Virus record (IMG/VR): IMGVR_UViG_3300044712_001401
Location: 1 to 64,000 of that record
Reading direction: 5' to 3' (one strand)
Length of the DNA stretch: 64,000 nt
DNA from: a virus
The translations under genes were made by a program, and so were the position numbers. Below are positions 16,274-24,359 of the stretch, one piece after another (the stretch's first letter is position 1; every line of letters begins with the position of its first letter). A model generated the notes under the pieces. It did no database searches. It saw only the letters and a program-made list of their open reading frames with translations, and was not told where the DNA came from.

Positions 16274-16549
16274 ATGAACGCGACGCAAACGAACGCGACG
16301 ACGACAACAACGCGGTTTTTTGAGAAGGAGACGGTCATCGTCGCGGACGTTGACGCTTTTCGCTCGGCGGCTCGCGCGGCTTGCGACTCGGCGGCTATGA
16401 CTGATGCCGAGTACGACCGGCTCCTGCACGCAGTGGAGAACAAGCGAGCCTTCCGAGTTGGAGCCGTCATCGGGAATTTCTACGGCTGCACGCTCGACGG
16501 GAAACTCGCGGGGATGTGGTTTCCGGCGGCTTGGCTCCGGAAGGCGTAG
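16274..16549 (+). CDS. Small protein, unknown function
   Basis: The 91-residue product begins with an Asn/Thr-rich stretch (NATQTNATTTTT), followed by a helical middle (AMTDAEYDRLLHAVENKR) and a beta-rich end with NFYGCTLDGKLAGMWFP. It is the first gene after P3 and is followed by hairpin H5. No known family. Confidence 0.72.
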   Translation: MNATQTNATTTTTRFFEKETVIVADVDAFRSAARAACDSAAMTDAEYDRLLHAVENKRAFRVGAVIGNFYGCTLDGKLAGMWFPAAWLRKA

Positions 16550-16564
16550 AGCGGGGTTGAAGCG

Positions 16565-16589
16565 GCGGCTCGCTATGGTGGCGAGCCGC
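16565..16589 (+). promoter_or_regulatory. Intercistronic hairpin H5
   Basis: A perfect 9-bp stem GCGGCTCGC/GCGAGCCGC with a 7-base loop. The arms use the same GGCTCGC/GCGAGCC core as H6, H7 and H9. Confidence 0.7.
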
Positions 16590-16624
16590 AAACAAGACGA
16601 GACGTAAGACGGGAGACTGGAATC

Positions 16625-17008
16625 ATGGCGAACTTCACAAGACGAATCGAGTGGTTGCAGAAGCAAATCAACGAGCAGCGGAACTGGATCGCCGAGTGCG
16701 AGGCGAGCGGGAGCTACGACGGAGAACGCGGCGACGAAATTAAGACGGCAGACGCGGACGCGCTCGCGGCCTGGGAGTTGCAGCTATTTGCGCTCTTGCC
16801 GGCGGAGGAACGCTCCGAACGGCTCGTCGTCGAGGTCGACCGGAATCGCAATACGGCGACAATCTCCGTCGTCGACGAGAGCGGGAACGGAATCGTCTTG
16901 ATGCGAAGCAGTCTCGGCGGGTGCGCTTTCTTGTCGTCCGAAGAACAAGAGCGGCGAATCCGGCTGATCGAACGACTCCGGCTCGCGGACAACGAAGGCG
17001 GGGCGTAG
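16625..17008 (+). CDS. Hypothetical protein with coiled-coil N-terminus
   Basis: Residues 1-40 form an amphipathic helix (RIEWLQKQINEQRNWIAECE), followed by a helical hairpin and a beta-rich block (TISVVDESGNGIVLM). The product has 127 residues, and the ATG follows the GACGGGAGACTGGAA leader. It is unrecognised. Confidence 0.72.
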   Translation: MANFTRRIEWLQKQINEQRNWIAECEASGSYDGERGDEIKTADADALAAWELQLFALLPAEERSERLVVEVDRNRNTATISVVDESGNGIVLMRSSLGGCAFLSSEEQERRIRLIERLRLADNEGGA

Positions 17009-17010
17009 TC

Positions 17011-17205
17011 GTGGAACGCAGCAAGCTACAGCAACGCGTCTCAGCTTGGATCGAGACGCGGGCGGACGAGATAAGCAAGCTTCTGAAACGCGACCCGAGC
17101 GGCGAAGCGGCCGTGCGGTGGGTCGCAAAAACGTGTCCGCTCTTACGTCGACGAGCAACGCTCGCGACGACGGAGAGCCAATCAAGACGGGGAGCAATCC
17201 GATGA
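17011..17205 (+). CDS. Small basic protein (64 aa), unknown function
   Basis: The start is GTG 17011, two bases after the previous stop; the stop overlaps the next ATG (ATGA). The product is an Arg-rich helical peptide with one CPLL segment. It may be a real coupled gene or only a translated spacer; the regular overlaps favour the former. Confidence 0.5.
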   Translation: MERSKLQQRVSAWIETRADEISKLLKRDPSGEAAVRWVAKTCPLLRRRATLATTESQSRRGAIR

Positions 17206-17465
17206 GCGACAAGAGGAGCGAGGATGTCGAATCGCGACCGCTCGACGTCTCGCGGCGGTTTATGTTTCGGCGCGATGGGCGAGTGGAACAAGACGGTCGG
17301 TTCTACTCCGAGCGGGAGACGGTCGACACTCTACGGTCCATCGGAGGCGACGGCGCGAATCAACTCGCAGCCATTGCGAGGAGAGAGCTACGGAAGGGGC
17401 GGTTCTGGTGTCTGACTCGGCGGCTGCGACATTACGACGAGGACGGGAACGAGGTGAATTTATGA
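17202..17465 (+). CDS. Small basic protein (87 aa), unknown function
   Basis: ATG 17202 overlaps the upstream stop. The product is basic with strand-rich halves (RRFMFRRDGRVEQDGRFYSE and RFWCLTRRLRHYDEDG). No motif is recognised. It overlaps the next gene by ATGA. Confidence 0.62.
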   Translation: MSDKRSEDVESRPLDVSRRFMFRRDGRVEQDGRFYSERETVDTLRSIGGDGANQLAAIARRELRKGRFWCLTRRLRHYDEDGNEVNL

Positions 17466-18091
17466 GCGACGAAGACGGATTGCCGTTTGGAAAATACTAC
17501 GACGGACGGAACGAGCGAGGGACGATGCCGGAAATCGATCCGTCATCGGGGCCGACGTTTGTGCTCTCGGTGTTCGACAAACGGGTCGGGGAATATGGTT
17601 GCGGGATATGCAAGACGCGGTTGATGCGGGGGCGCGACCCGGCGGACGCGGTGAAGCGGTATCGTGCGTGGCTCGCGCTCGTCTTCGCGGACATTGTCTC
17701 CGCGATGAAAGACGAGGACCGAGTTGTGGAGGAAGTCGTAGAAGTCATGCCGGAGGAGGCGACGTTCAAGCGACGTCTGGAACGGCTCCAACAAGAGCTA
17801 GACGATGCGGAGTCGGCGGGTCGGCATTATCCGGCGGACAAACTCGCGTTGCTCGTTCAAGACGTGGACGATGCACGCCGGCTGCTGGAACAAACGGTCG
17901 CGCGTCGCCAAGTGCGGTGCGAGTCGCGACGCGACCGGATACTCCGGCCGGTGCTTTGGGAGATGGAACAAATCGACGCGGGGCGAGTCGAGGCGATCGA
18001 GATTCCTGCGACGTACGGACTTCCGGTGAGCTATGCCGGTTACTGGCGCGGATTCACGACGTACGAGCCGGCGTACAATCGGCGTGGATAG
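17462..18091 (+). CDS. Hypothetical protein with CxxC and long helices (209 aa)
   Basis: ATG 17462 overlaps the previous stop. Near residue 46 is a YGCGICKTRLM knuckle. Residues 75-170 are long charged helices (FKRRLERLQQELDDAESAG), likely a coiled coil; the C-terminus is aromatic (YAGYWRGFTTYEPAYN). There is no recognised family. Confidence 0.7.
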   Translation: MSDEDGLPFGKYYDGRNERGTMPEIDPSSGPTFVLSVFDKRVGEYGCGICKTRLMRGRDPADAVKRYRAWLALVFADIVSAMKDEDRVVEEVVEVMPEEATFKRRLERLQQELDDAESAGRHYPADKLALLVQDVDDARRLLEQTVARRQVRCESRRDRILRPVLWEMEQIDAGRVEAIEIPATYGLPVSYAGYWRGFTTYEPAYNRRG

Positions 18092-18135
18092 CGGCGGAAC
18101 GGGCGATATCTCTACTAGACGACGGGAGACGACGG

Positions 18136-18543
18136 ATGCGAGTTCTACGCGGGGCGGTGACGCACTTGGCGATCCGTGGATACTTCACGCTGCAAGTTCC
18201 GGACTTGGCGGTCGGGCACGGCTCGGACGATTTCGAGGAACTTCCGGACGAGTGGTTCGTCAAGCTCAAGTGGAGCGGCGGCCGGCCGGCGCACGCGAGG
18301 GAATCCGGGTTGCTATTCCTGACTCGGATCGGCTACGATGCGAACCGCGAGAGGCTCCGCCAATCGCTGGAAACGTGGTTGCGTGGATATCCGGCCGGGC
18401 GCGGTCCTGGGCTGCAAACGTGGGAAGACTTCGAGCGAGTGGCCGAGATGCACTTTAAGAGTGTTGCGGCTCGTCTGGCGACGTACGAGCGAGCCTTGCG
18501 GGAAAAGCTCGGCGACGTGGAACGGTGGAAGGCGATTGTGTAA
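18136..18543 (+). CDS. Hypothetical protein (135 aa)
   Basis: ATG 18136 lies close to a GACGGGAGACGACGG leader. The product has a strand-rich N-terminal half and helical C-terminal half with a basic patch (FKSVAARLATYERALREKLG). Unrecognised. Confidence 0.68.
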   Translation: MRVLRGAVTHLAIRGYFTLQVPDLAVGHGSDDFEELPDEWFVKLKWSGGRPAHARESGLLFLTRIGYDANRERLRQSLETWLRGYPAGRGPGLQTWEDFERVAEMHFKSVAARLATYERALREKLGDVERWKAIV

Positions 18544-18576
18544 CACAAGGCGACAACAAAGGCAGGGGGAAACGCG

Positions 18577-18879
18577 ATGGGGATTGTCGACAAAAAGCGA
18601 TTTCGGTTGGATCAAGTTCGGGCTGGGCACGTTCCACCGCCAAAGCTGCCGACGTCGATGCAGGTTCCAAGCGACTACGCGAGCGGCGTAGCGTGGCCGT
18701 ACGACGACGAGCCGGCGCATGCTCGCGGCGGATATCCGCCGAGCGACGACGGAGGCGGGGACGGGAGCGGCGGTGGGCTCGGGTGTTTGCTCGTCCTGTT
18801 GCTCGTCGGGTTTGCGCTGATTGCGGCGGGGCTCGTCGCGGTTTCGTTCGCGTGGCTCTCGATCGCGATTGATGCGTAG
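18577..18879 (+). CDS. Single-pass membrane protein
   Basis: The 100-residue product has a soluble N-terminal half ending in a Gly/Asp-rich linker, then one strongly hydrophobic helix at about residues 69-95 (GCLLVLLLVGFALIAAGLV) reaching the C-terminus. A C-terminal membrane anchor is likely. A holin or superinfection-exclusion role is possible, but no supporting lysis gene is nearby. Confidence 0.68.
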   Translation: MGIVDKKRFRLDQVRAGHVPPPKLPTSMQVPSDYASGVAWPYDDEPAHARGGYPPSDDGGGDGSGGGLGCLLVLLLVGFALIAAGLVAVSFAWLSIAIDA

Positions 18880-18881
18880 AA

Positions 18882-19079
18882 ATGGCGATTGACGCGGCGG
18901 TGTACGTGTGGCGGGTTCGTACGCGGCTCCCGGAGCGATTCGGAGAGCGGTGCACGGTGCTCGCTCGCGGCCGAAAAAATTCGGTGCTCGTGCAATTCGA
19001 GCGAGACGGGTGGAAAGTCATCACGAGCCGGTGGTATGTCCGCCGGCTAACTGGGGAGACGGACGATGCGAAATCGTAG
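18882..19079 (+). CDS. Small basic protein (65 aa), unknown function
   Basis: ATG 18882 comes two bases after the previous stop. The product is beta-rich with an Arg/Trp core (VYVWRVRTRLPERFGERCTV), like an SH3-type or ribosome-like barrel; a segment SVLVQFERDGWKVITSRWYV follows. It overlaps the next gene by 14 bases. Confidence 0.6.
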   Translation: MAIDAAVYVWRVRTRLPERFGERCTVLARGRKNSVLVQFERDGWKVITSRWYVRRLTGETDDAKS

Positions 19080-19338
19080 CAAGACGAGCGAAGCCATCAA
19101 CGCGTTGGGCGAGGCGGCGAAAAGTCTTCCGGATGGGTACGAAATCGCGGTGCGGTTTACTCGCGACGAGTGCTCGTTGGCGTTATACGATCCGGACGGA
19201 GAGGAGCTAGACGTATACGCGGACGACTCCTGCCAGTTTGAGCAGGCGATTTGCGACGCGGTGCAGGATGCCAACAAGTGCGAAAGCGATGGCGACGGAG
19301 AGCCGATAGACGGAGATGACGATGGCGAGGACGAGTAG
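19066..19338 (+). CDS. Small acidic protein (90 aa), unknown function
   Basis: The first half forms a helix-strand unit; the second half ends in a run of Asp/Gly (GDGEPIDGDDDGEDE). It overlaps both neighbours, which supports a coupled operon. Unrecognised. Confidence 0.65.
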   Translation: MRNRSKTSEAINALGEAAKSLPDGYEIAVRFTRDECSLALYDPDGEELDVYADDSCQFEQAICDAVQDANKCESDGDGEPIDGDDDGEDE

Positions 19339-19579
19339 CGTAAACGACGAGAACGATTGGAGAATCCACCCGGCAACGCAAGAGCTAGTTTCGGTGGCGT
19401 TCGGTGCGGCGGCTCGCGTGGCCGTGCGGTTTGGACTCTCGGCGGAACAAGCCGGCGAGCTAATGACCGCAGCGTGGCATATCGTGCAAGACAAAAAAAC
19501 GCCGTCGGCGATTGCGGTGGCGGTCTCAGATTCATCAGACGCGGAGACGAACGATGGCGAGGAAACTAGGCCGGTGTGA
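19322..19579 (+). CDS. Small protein (85 aa), unknown function
   Basis: ATG 19322 lies inside the preceding gene. The product has a helical bundle look (QELVSVAFGAAARVAVRFGL and QAGELMTAAWHIVQ) and an acidic tail. There is no motif of note. Confidence 0.6.
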   Translation: MARTSSVNDENDWRIHPATQELVSVAFGAAARVAVRFGLSAEQAGELMTAAWHIVQDKKTPSAIAVAVSDSSDAETNDGEETRPV

Positions 19580-19949
19580 CGTGTGCGGCGAAGCGGCGAA
19601 GAACCAAATCAGTTGGCGGTGCTCGGGGCATTGTCGGTGCGACGACTGCGGCGCAAGTGTTGGGCTTTGCTATCGCGAGGGCGGGTTGTTTTGCGACCAG
19701 TGCTGGAATACGCGGGTCAAGCGGTTGATTGCCGAGTTTGAAAAGTCGAATGAGTCGACGGAGTTTGAGACTCAGTTGCGGTGTCCGTTTTGCGGCAACG
19801 TGCAGCAGGACGCGTGGGAGCTTAGCGCCGATGACGGGGTCACGGAGTGCGGGCGTTGCGATCGCAAATTCGAGTACACAAGGACGACTACGACGGTTTA
19901 CTCATCGAGTCGTCCAGGCAGCATAAACACGAAAGGCAGACGGCAATGA
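19554..19949 (+). CDS. Multi-zinc-finger protein
   Basis: The 131-residue protein carries at least five CxxC pairs: CDVCG, CDDCG, CDQCW, CPFCG and CGRCD. These suggest two or three zinc sites arranged as treble-clef or ribbon knuckles separated by a helical section. Such proteins usually bind nucleic acid or protein partners. It overlaps both neighbouring genes. No specific function can be given. Confidence 0.75.
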   Translation: MARKLGRCDVCGEAAKNQISWRCSGHCRCDDCGASVGLCYREGGLFCDQCWNTRVKRLIAEFEKSNESTEFETQLRCPFCGNVQQDAWELSADDGVTECGRCDRKFEYTRTTTTVYSSSRPGSINTKGRRQ

Positions 19950-20641
19950 GCACATCACAAACGCTTCGCTCGTGTCCGAGTTGCGGGCACGCTGCGCCAG
20001 TACGCGCGCCGCGAATGGTTGACGTGAACGACTACGGAGATAAGGCGGAGGTCGGTGTCGTAAAATGCACCGGATGCGGGATGCGGATGGAGACTTGCCA
20101 CGGACAAGACGAAGCGGACAAGCGGTGGAATCGTCGCGACGGCGACGGAGAAAAAGATAACGGTCTCGGGCCGTGCGGCTACGCGCGAGGCGTGACAGCG
20201 GACGAGCTACACTTGCGGGTGATCAACGCGGTCGGGCGGTGGTGTGAGCGTCGCGGCGGACGAGCGGGGCTCGACGCTCGCGACCGGTTCCTCGTCGATC
20301 ACCTGTCGCGGCCGTTGGAGCAAACGATAACTGGGGTGCTCTCGCTCTTGGCGGACGAGCTAGGCGAGCTACGCGTCGACAATATCCCCTACGATCCGAC
20401 CGATCCGGTGCGGTATCTGACGGATGACAGGGACGCACTGAATCGCAACGAGCTTGTTTTATTCGCGGGTGGGAATGGCGATTGGTACGTAGGGGTGGTC
20501 CCAGAAGGCGAGGGCTTTGGCGGTCGGTGCGTACGAATTTGCACCAGCGGCGGAGCGGCGAGTGCGGTTCCTGGGCTGGGAGTCGCAATTGCCAAGGCGT
20601 ATCTAGCGATTGCCAAAGTCACGGAAGGCGGTGGGGCGTGA
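19946..20641 (+). CDS. Lar-like restriction-alleviation domain protein
   Basis: The N-terminal ~60 residues have the Lar pattern: CPSCGH (10-15), a second pair CTGCG, and EADKRWNRRDG, which matches the conserved EA..WNRR of Lar proteins. Lar proteins modulate type I restriction-modification, so this could protect phage DNA. The remaining ~170 residues are an unrelated helical region followed by a beta-rich block. The start overlaps the upstream stop. Confidence 0.72.
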   Translation: MSTSQTLRSCPSCGHAAPVRAPRMVDVNDYGDKAEVGVVKCTGCGMRMETCHGQDEADKRWNRRDGDGEKDNGLGPCGYARGVTADELHLRVINAVGRWCERRGGRAGLDARDRFLVDHLSRPLEQTITGVLSLLADELGELRVDNIPYDPTDPVRYLTDDRDALNRNELVLFAGGNGDWYVGVVPEGEGFGGRCVRICTSGGAASAVPGLGVAIAKAYLAIAKVTEGGGA

Positions 20642-21000
20642 AAATAAAGCATGAGTGCCTCGGATGTAGGGCGACGTGGGAAACGGACCGGCTAGTTGCG
20701 GTCCCATGCGTTCGGTGCGGGAGCGGAGTTCCAGTGGACCGAAGTGTAGCTTGCGACGTCGGCGCAAGCCGTCTTGCAGCGAACGTGTTCCTCGCGGCGT
20801 TCGTGATGCTCGGGTTGTGGCGAGTGCTGGTCCCAACGTCGCTCGACGTATCGGCGACGAGCCTCCACAAAGACGCGGCGCACTTGCTGGTCGGCCTGGG
20901 GCTCGGCTATGCGATTAGGCGTCCTCGTTCGTGGGATATCGTGGTCGGAGCGGTGCTGGTCTCGCTCTGGGAGCTAGGTTTCTTTTTGGCAACTCGATAG
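20638..21000 (+). CDS. Zinc-ribbon membrane protein
   Basis: Residues 7-27 form a zinc ribbon (CLGC and CVRCG). Two or three hydrophobic helices follow (about 46-64, 80-93 and 100-117). The GTG start overlaps the previous stop. A membrane-anchored zinc protein is indicated, with the ribbon probably on the cytoplasmic side. Role unknown. Confidence 0.68.
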   Translation: MKIKHECLGCRATWETDRLVAVPCVRCGSGVPVDRSVACDVGASRLAANVFLAAFVMLGLWRVLVPTSLDVSATSLHKDAAHLLVGLGLGYAIRRPRSWDIVVGAVLVSLWELGFFLATR

Positions 21001-21067
21001 CAGCGAATGGATACGGCGAGCCGCACGGAGGCGGCCGGTGGCGAGCGCGGACGATCGGGGGCAGACG

Positions 21068-21418
21068 ATGCGACAAGACAGCGGCGCGAGCGGCATACGC
21101 GGGCGGTGGCGGTTTAAGGCGGAGTATTTCGACGCGGGAGACTTGCCGGAGCGAAACGGAAAACCTCCGATCCGGCAATACGACGGTCGTGAGGCGGGAT
21201 TCTACGCAACTTACGCTCCGGACGGTTTTGGCTGGGCTCTATTCCCGTGCCGATTCGCGACGTTGGCAGATGCCGAGCGAGCGGCGAACGTCTTGAGAAA
21301 AAAGATCGTGGAGGCGGTGGCTACGACCCATCGCGATGTTGTGTTGATGGGTGAGTCGAGCGACGGAGGGGTGCAGGGGTTCGTTGACCAAATCGTCGCG
21401 GAGTCGTGTCACTGGTAG
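21068..21418 (+). CDS. Hypothetical protein (116 aa)
   Basis: ATG 21068 follows GGGGGCAGACG. The product is mixed alpha/beta with a YFDAGDLPERN loop, a GFYATYAPDGFGWALF strand pair and a helix (LADAERAANVLRKKIVEA). Unrecognised. Confidence 0.68.
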   Translation: MRQDSGASGIRGRWRFKAEYFDAGDLPERNGKPPIRQYDGREAGFYATYAPDGFGWALFPCRFATLADAERAANVLRKKIVEAVATTHRDVVLMGESSDGGVQGFVDQIVAESCHW

Positions 21419-21428
21419 GAGACGGGCG

Positions 21429-21902
21429 ATGGCAAGCCAACTGGCGATTGACGTGGGCACGCTCGCGGCGTTTGTGCTCCTGTTGTGGCTCTCGCATCCT
21501 CGTACGTTCAAGGCGTTGGGGATGGCGTTTGGTGCGGTGCTTGGCTATACGTCGCGGCCGGCGAAGGCAGACCGTGGCGACGCGAGCGAGCCAAGCGACG
21601 ACGGGGACGAAATGGAAGCGAGACTACGGTTCGTTACGCTCTACGACTTGAACCGAGACGGCTACGGTACGACAGAGCGACGGCCGGAGAACGTCTCGCG
21701 TCTGGCTCGGCGGATGGTCGGACGTCGTATGCCGCTCGGCTGCGTCTTGCGCCGGCTCGGCATGGATTGCCCGAACGCGGATTTCTGGGTGGCCGATTTT
21801 GCCATCTATGTCGCGTGGGGCGATGTCGTGATTCCACCAACGGTTCCGGGGGCGAGTGGGATTCGTCGGCATACGGCGAGACTACTTCGGTTCGAGCCGT
21901 AA
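21429..21902 (+). CDS. Membrane-anchored hypothetical protein
   Basis: The N-terminus (residues 8-40) is hydrophobic with a polar break and may form one or two membrane helices. The remaining ~110 residues are soluble, with an acidic linker and a FVTLYDLNRDGYGTTERRPE segment. Function unknown. Confidence 0.68.
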   Translation: MASQLAIDVGTLAAFVLLLWLSHPRTFKALGMAFGAVLGYTSRPAKADRGDASEPSDDGDEMEARLRFVTLYDLNRDGYGTTERRPENVSRLARRMVGRRMPLGCVLRRLGMDCPNADFWVADFAIYVAWGDVVIPPTVPGASGIRRHTARLLRFEP

Positions 21903-21924
21903 CGTAACGCCACGGAGTTTTGGT

Positions 21925-22188
21925 ATGTCTGACGTGGCGGTGCTCGCGGCGTTATTTGCGGCCGTCCTGGGGCTGCTGACGCTGACGCTGATCGGTGCGT
22001 TGGCGTTCTCTATTGCTGGCGACGAGTCGCGACGCAGGCGACGCGTTGACGCAAACGCGGCGGAGTTCAATCGCCGCGCGGCCTGTCTTCCGGATATTGA
22101 CGCCAAACAACCAAAAGTTCTAGCCGCGAAAGAACCGCAAATCTCGCGGGGAATTCGCCTGATTTCTCTGGAGACACCAGACGAATAA
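21925..22188 (+). CDS. Small single-pass membrane protein (87 aa)
   Basis: Residues 4-30 form one hydrophobic helix (VAVLAALFAAVLGLLTLTL), followed by a very basic RRRRRVD segment and a soluble tail. A start-transfer orientation with the C-terminus in the cytoplasm is likely. It is the last gene before promoter P4. Confidence 0.66.
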   Translation: MSDVAVLAALFAAVLGLLTLTLIGALAFSIAGDESRRRRRVDANAAEFNRRAACLPDIDAKQPKVLAAKEPQISRGIRLISLETPDE

Positions 22189-22219
22189 AAAAAAGTTTCG
22201 GATTTTTGGTGCGGCGGGG

Positions 22220-22280
22220 TTGCATCCTATGCCGACGACGGTAGGATGGGGGAGTCGGACGCACGGGGCGGACGACGAGA
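22220..22280 (+). promoter_or_regulatory. Promoter cassette P4 (TTGCAT-N16-TAGGAT)
   Basis: -35 TTGCAT lies at 22220-22225 and -10 TAGGAT at 22242-22247, with spacer CCTATGCCGACGACGG. The weaker -10 and the altered bases after it suggest a weaker member of the family. The GACGAGACG...GACGGGAGACGGGAAG leader follows. Confidence 0.75.
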
Positions 22281-22310
22281 CGAAAAGACGAGACGACGGG
22301 AGACGGGAAG

Positions 22311-22718
22311 ATGACGAACCTAGCGACTCACAACGGATTCTTGACGGTCACGAGCACGCGGACGGGAGAACACCGGACCTTCCGGATTTCGACGCAGGCT
22401 GCGGACGCGGAGTTTGCACCGGGCGAACGCATCGTCGGGCTGCTCACGGGAGCGGACAACGAGCGAGACTACACGAGCTTCGCCTTCCTCAAGACGGAAG
22501 CCGACGGCTCGGTGCGGCTCATCGTCTGGAAGCGACACCGGGGCGGACAGTACGACGCGCTCGCACGGATGCTCGAAGCCTTGCCGGCGCACGAAGCCGC
22601 CGGACGCGTCGCGACGAATTTTGACACCCGGTGTCGCAAGTGCAATCGCACGCTCACGACGCCGGAAAGTGTCGCGTCTGGAATCGGTCCGGTGTGCGCG
22701 GAGTCGCTCGGGGCGTAA
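22311..22718 (+). CDS. DUF6011-type zinc-binding protein
   Basis: The C-terminal ~35 residues match the DUF6011 pattern: TRCRKCNRTLTTPESVASGI then GPVCAESLG, a three-Cys-plus knuckle with conserved LT.P.S...GIGP.C. The first ~100 residues are a beta-rich domain with HRTFRIST and RLIVWKRH strands. Phages use such proteins widely, but no role is known. It has the standard leader and is followed by hairpin H6. Confidence 0.78.
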   Translation: MTNLATHNGFLTVTSTRTGEHRTFRISTQAADAEFAPGERIVGLLTGADNERDYTSFAFLKTEADGSVRLIVWKRHRGGQYDALARMLEALPAHEAAGRVATNFDTRCRKCNRTLTTPESVASGIGPVCAESLGA

Positions 22719-22734
22719 CGACGTCGGACGAGTG

Positions 22735-22757
22735 GCGAGCCGCGCGGGGCGGCTCGC
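22735..22757 (+). promoter_or_regulatory. Intercistronic hairpin H6
   Basis: A perfect 9-bp stem GCGAGCCGC/GCGGCTCGC with a 5-base loop; these are the same arm sequences as H5 in the opposite order. Confidence 0.7.
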
Positions 22758-22798
22758 TCGCTAGGGTAGGACGAAGACTAACGACGGGAGACGGGAAG

Positions 22799-23002
22799 AT
22801 GATCGCGACTATGACGATTGGCGAGGGGTTCGCGGAGTTGCAATCGATTCGGAATGAGCGGCTGCAATACGGAGCCAACGTCAACGAGCTACGCAAGCGT
22901 TGCGACGCGGTCGGACATTGGGCTGCCCGCCAAAAGAATCGGTCGAAGCGTTTGTTCGTCTTGCTCCGCGAGGCAAGCGAGTTGAGCCGACGTCTCGGGT
23001 AG
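22799..23002 (+). CDS. Small helical protein (67 aa)
   Basis: ATG 22799 follows GACGACGGGAGACGGGAAG, the canonical leader. The product is two basic helices (FAELQSIRNERLQYGANVNE and RKRCDAVGHWAARQ). Nothing further can be said. Confidence 0.6.
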   Translation: MIATMTIGEGFAELQSIRNERLQYGANVNELRKRCDAVGHWAARQKNRSKRLFVLLREASELSRRLG

Positions 23003-23079
23003 AGTCGCGGGAGTGGTTGGTTGTCGCGGGCCGCGCGTTGCGGCTCGCGGTTTGGCGGTTCTTTTTGTGGAGTTCCAGG

Positions 23080-23445
23080 ATGGCACGGTTACAGATCATC
23101 GTGAGCGGGAAGGGGCTGCGGCGGGAGTCGGTGCATAAGTTGGTTGAGGCAGCGTTAGTCGCGAAATATGACACGGAGAACGTGAGCGTCTCGACGACGG
23201 ACGCCACGATTCCGGGGTCTCGCGCCGAGCGGTTCGCGGCTGCAATCGGCGACGTCGGCGGGGCGAAAAACGAGATGGAGTCGTTGCGCGACGAGCTACA
23301 GGGATGGCTCGACAACCTGCCGGAGTCGTTCCAGCAAGGGAACAAGGGCGACGAGTTGCAATCGGCGATCGACGAGTTGGAAGATATCGTCTCGACGTTG
23401 GAAGACGTCGAGGGGCGCGACGTAGCTTTTCCTGGGATGTACTAA
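23080..23445 (+). CDS. Hypothetical protein (121 aa)
   Basis: ATG 23080 is preceded by CAGGA. The first half is alpha/beta (LQIIVSGKGLRRESVHKLVE); the second is an acidic helical hairpin (DELQSAIDELEDIVSTLEDV) likely to form a coiled coil. Unrecognised; the stop overlaps the next ATG by one base. Confidence 0.68.
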   Translation: MARLQIIVSGKGLRRESVHKLVEAALVAKYDTENVSVSTTDATIPGSRAERFAAAIGDVGGAKNEMESLRDELQGWLDNLPESFQQGNKGDELQSAIDELEDIVSTLEDVEGRDVAFPGMY

Positions 23446-23684
23446 TGGGCAATCGCAAACGACGAGCGAAAAAGTATGGCGAGGCTCCGGCTCCGTCGGC
23501 GAACGCGTTCTACAGTTACGACCAAGAATCGGGGCTCTATCACGTCTTCGTAACGGACGGAGCCGGCCGTACGGCGGAAGTCGGTGCGCATTGCGACGAG
23601 CCAGACGCAAGCCACGCGGTTGATGCGTTGCTATGGTTTCGTAGCATTCCGCAGCCTCTTGAGCCAAAAAGGACCAAGACGTGA
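23445..23684 (+). CDS. Small protein (79 aa), unknown function
   Basis: The start is at 23445, sharing a base with the upstream stop. The product has a basic N-terminus (MGNRKRRAKKYGEAP) and a beta-hairpin (GLYHVFVTDGAGRTAEVG). It overlaps the next gene by four bases. Confidence 0.64.
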   Translation: MGNRKRRAKKYGEAPAPSANAFYSYDQESGLYHVFVTDGAGRTAEVGAHCDEPDASHAVDALLWFRSIPQPLEPKRTKT

Positions 23685-24145
23685 AGGTGTACATCTTGAT
23701 GCGCGGCTATTACGAGGATGCGACGCCGGACGCTGTCGTGAGAGAGGCTCGCAAGGCAGATGCCGAACGAATCTGCTCGCTCTGCGACGATTCGTGGCTC
23801 GTCGAGCTTGAGCTTGACGAACTACCGATGGCGGTCGATCCGGGGGCGGAACATTACACCGTCGAGCTTAAACGGGACGGTGAGCCAAAAATCCACAAAT
23901 ACTGGTCGCGACTGACGCAATCCGGAGAGCTACAAAACTCTTTTGCGGCGCTGGACGTTCGAGGACGCAAACGGTGGCGGCTAACTTGGCGCGGCTACGC
24001 TCGCTCGGCCGAGGACGCGGGGCGATCGGCAGTCGAGATGCGACGAGCCATCCTCGCGGGCGAGCTTGCGCCGGACGAACGCGGGCGATTGCCGGTGTCG
24101 CTCGACGCGGTCTCGCCAGACTGGAAAGCGACCGATGGCGGCTAG
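23681..24145 (+). CDS. Hypothetical protein (154 aa)
   Basis: The GTG start overlaps the preceding stop. The protein has a CSLC pair near residue 32, a strand-rich domain (HYTVELKRDG), and a basic RKRWRLTWRGYA block. Unrecognised. Confidence 0.66.
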   Translation: MKVYILMRGYYEDATPDAVVREARKADAERICSLCDDSWLVELELDELPMAVDPGAEHYTVELKRDGEPKIHKYWSRLTQSGELQNSFAALDVRGRKRWRLTWRGYARSAEDAGRSAVEMRRAILAGELAPDERGRLPVSLDAVSPDWKATDGG

Positions 24146-24359
24146 GCTCAAGCTCTGTTGGGTTCCGTTCTGCGACGGGCCGGCCGTCGCAACGATGCGG
24201 CTCGTCGCGCCGGACGGTACGACCGCGAGCGTGCAGGCGTGCGCCGAGCACTCGGGGAGGACGATTCAAGCAAGGTTTTCTGAACCAAGTCGAATTCCGA
24301 CCAAGGCAAGTAAACGCAAGCAACCAAGACGGAGCGAGACAGATGAGAGCGAGCGATAG
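24135..24359 (+). CDS. Small Cys-containing basic protein (74 aa)
   Basis: Residues 8-40 hold CWVPFCDGPAVATM and VQACAEHSG, compatible with one zinc site; the tail is Arg/Lys/Ser-rich. It overlaps genes on both sides, consistent with coupling. Confidence 0.58.
   Translation: MAARLKLCWVPFCDGPAVATMRLVAPDGTTASVQACAEHSGRTIQARFSEPSRIPTKASKRKQPRRSETDESER

Noticed and set aside
18577-18879. Holin call for the small membrane protein
   Set aside because: One C-terminal helix alone is too common, and no endolysin or spanin lies nearby.
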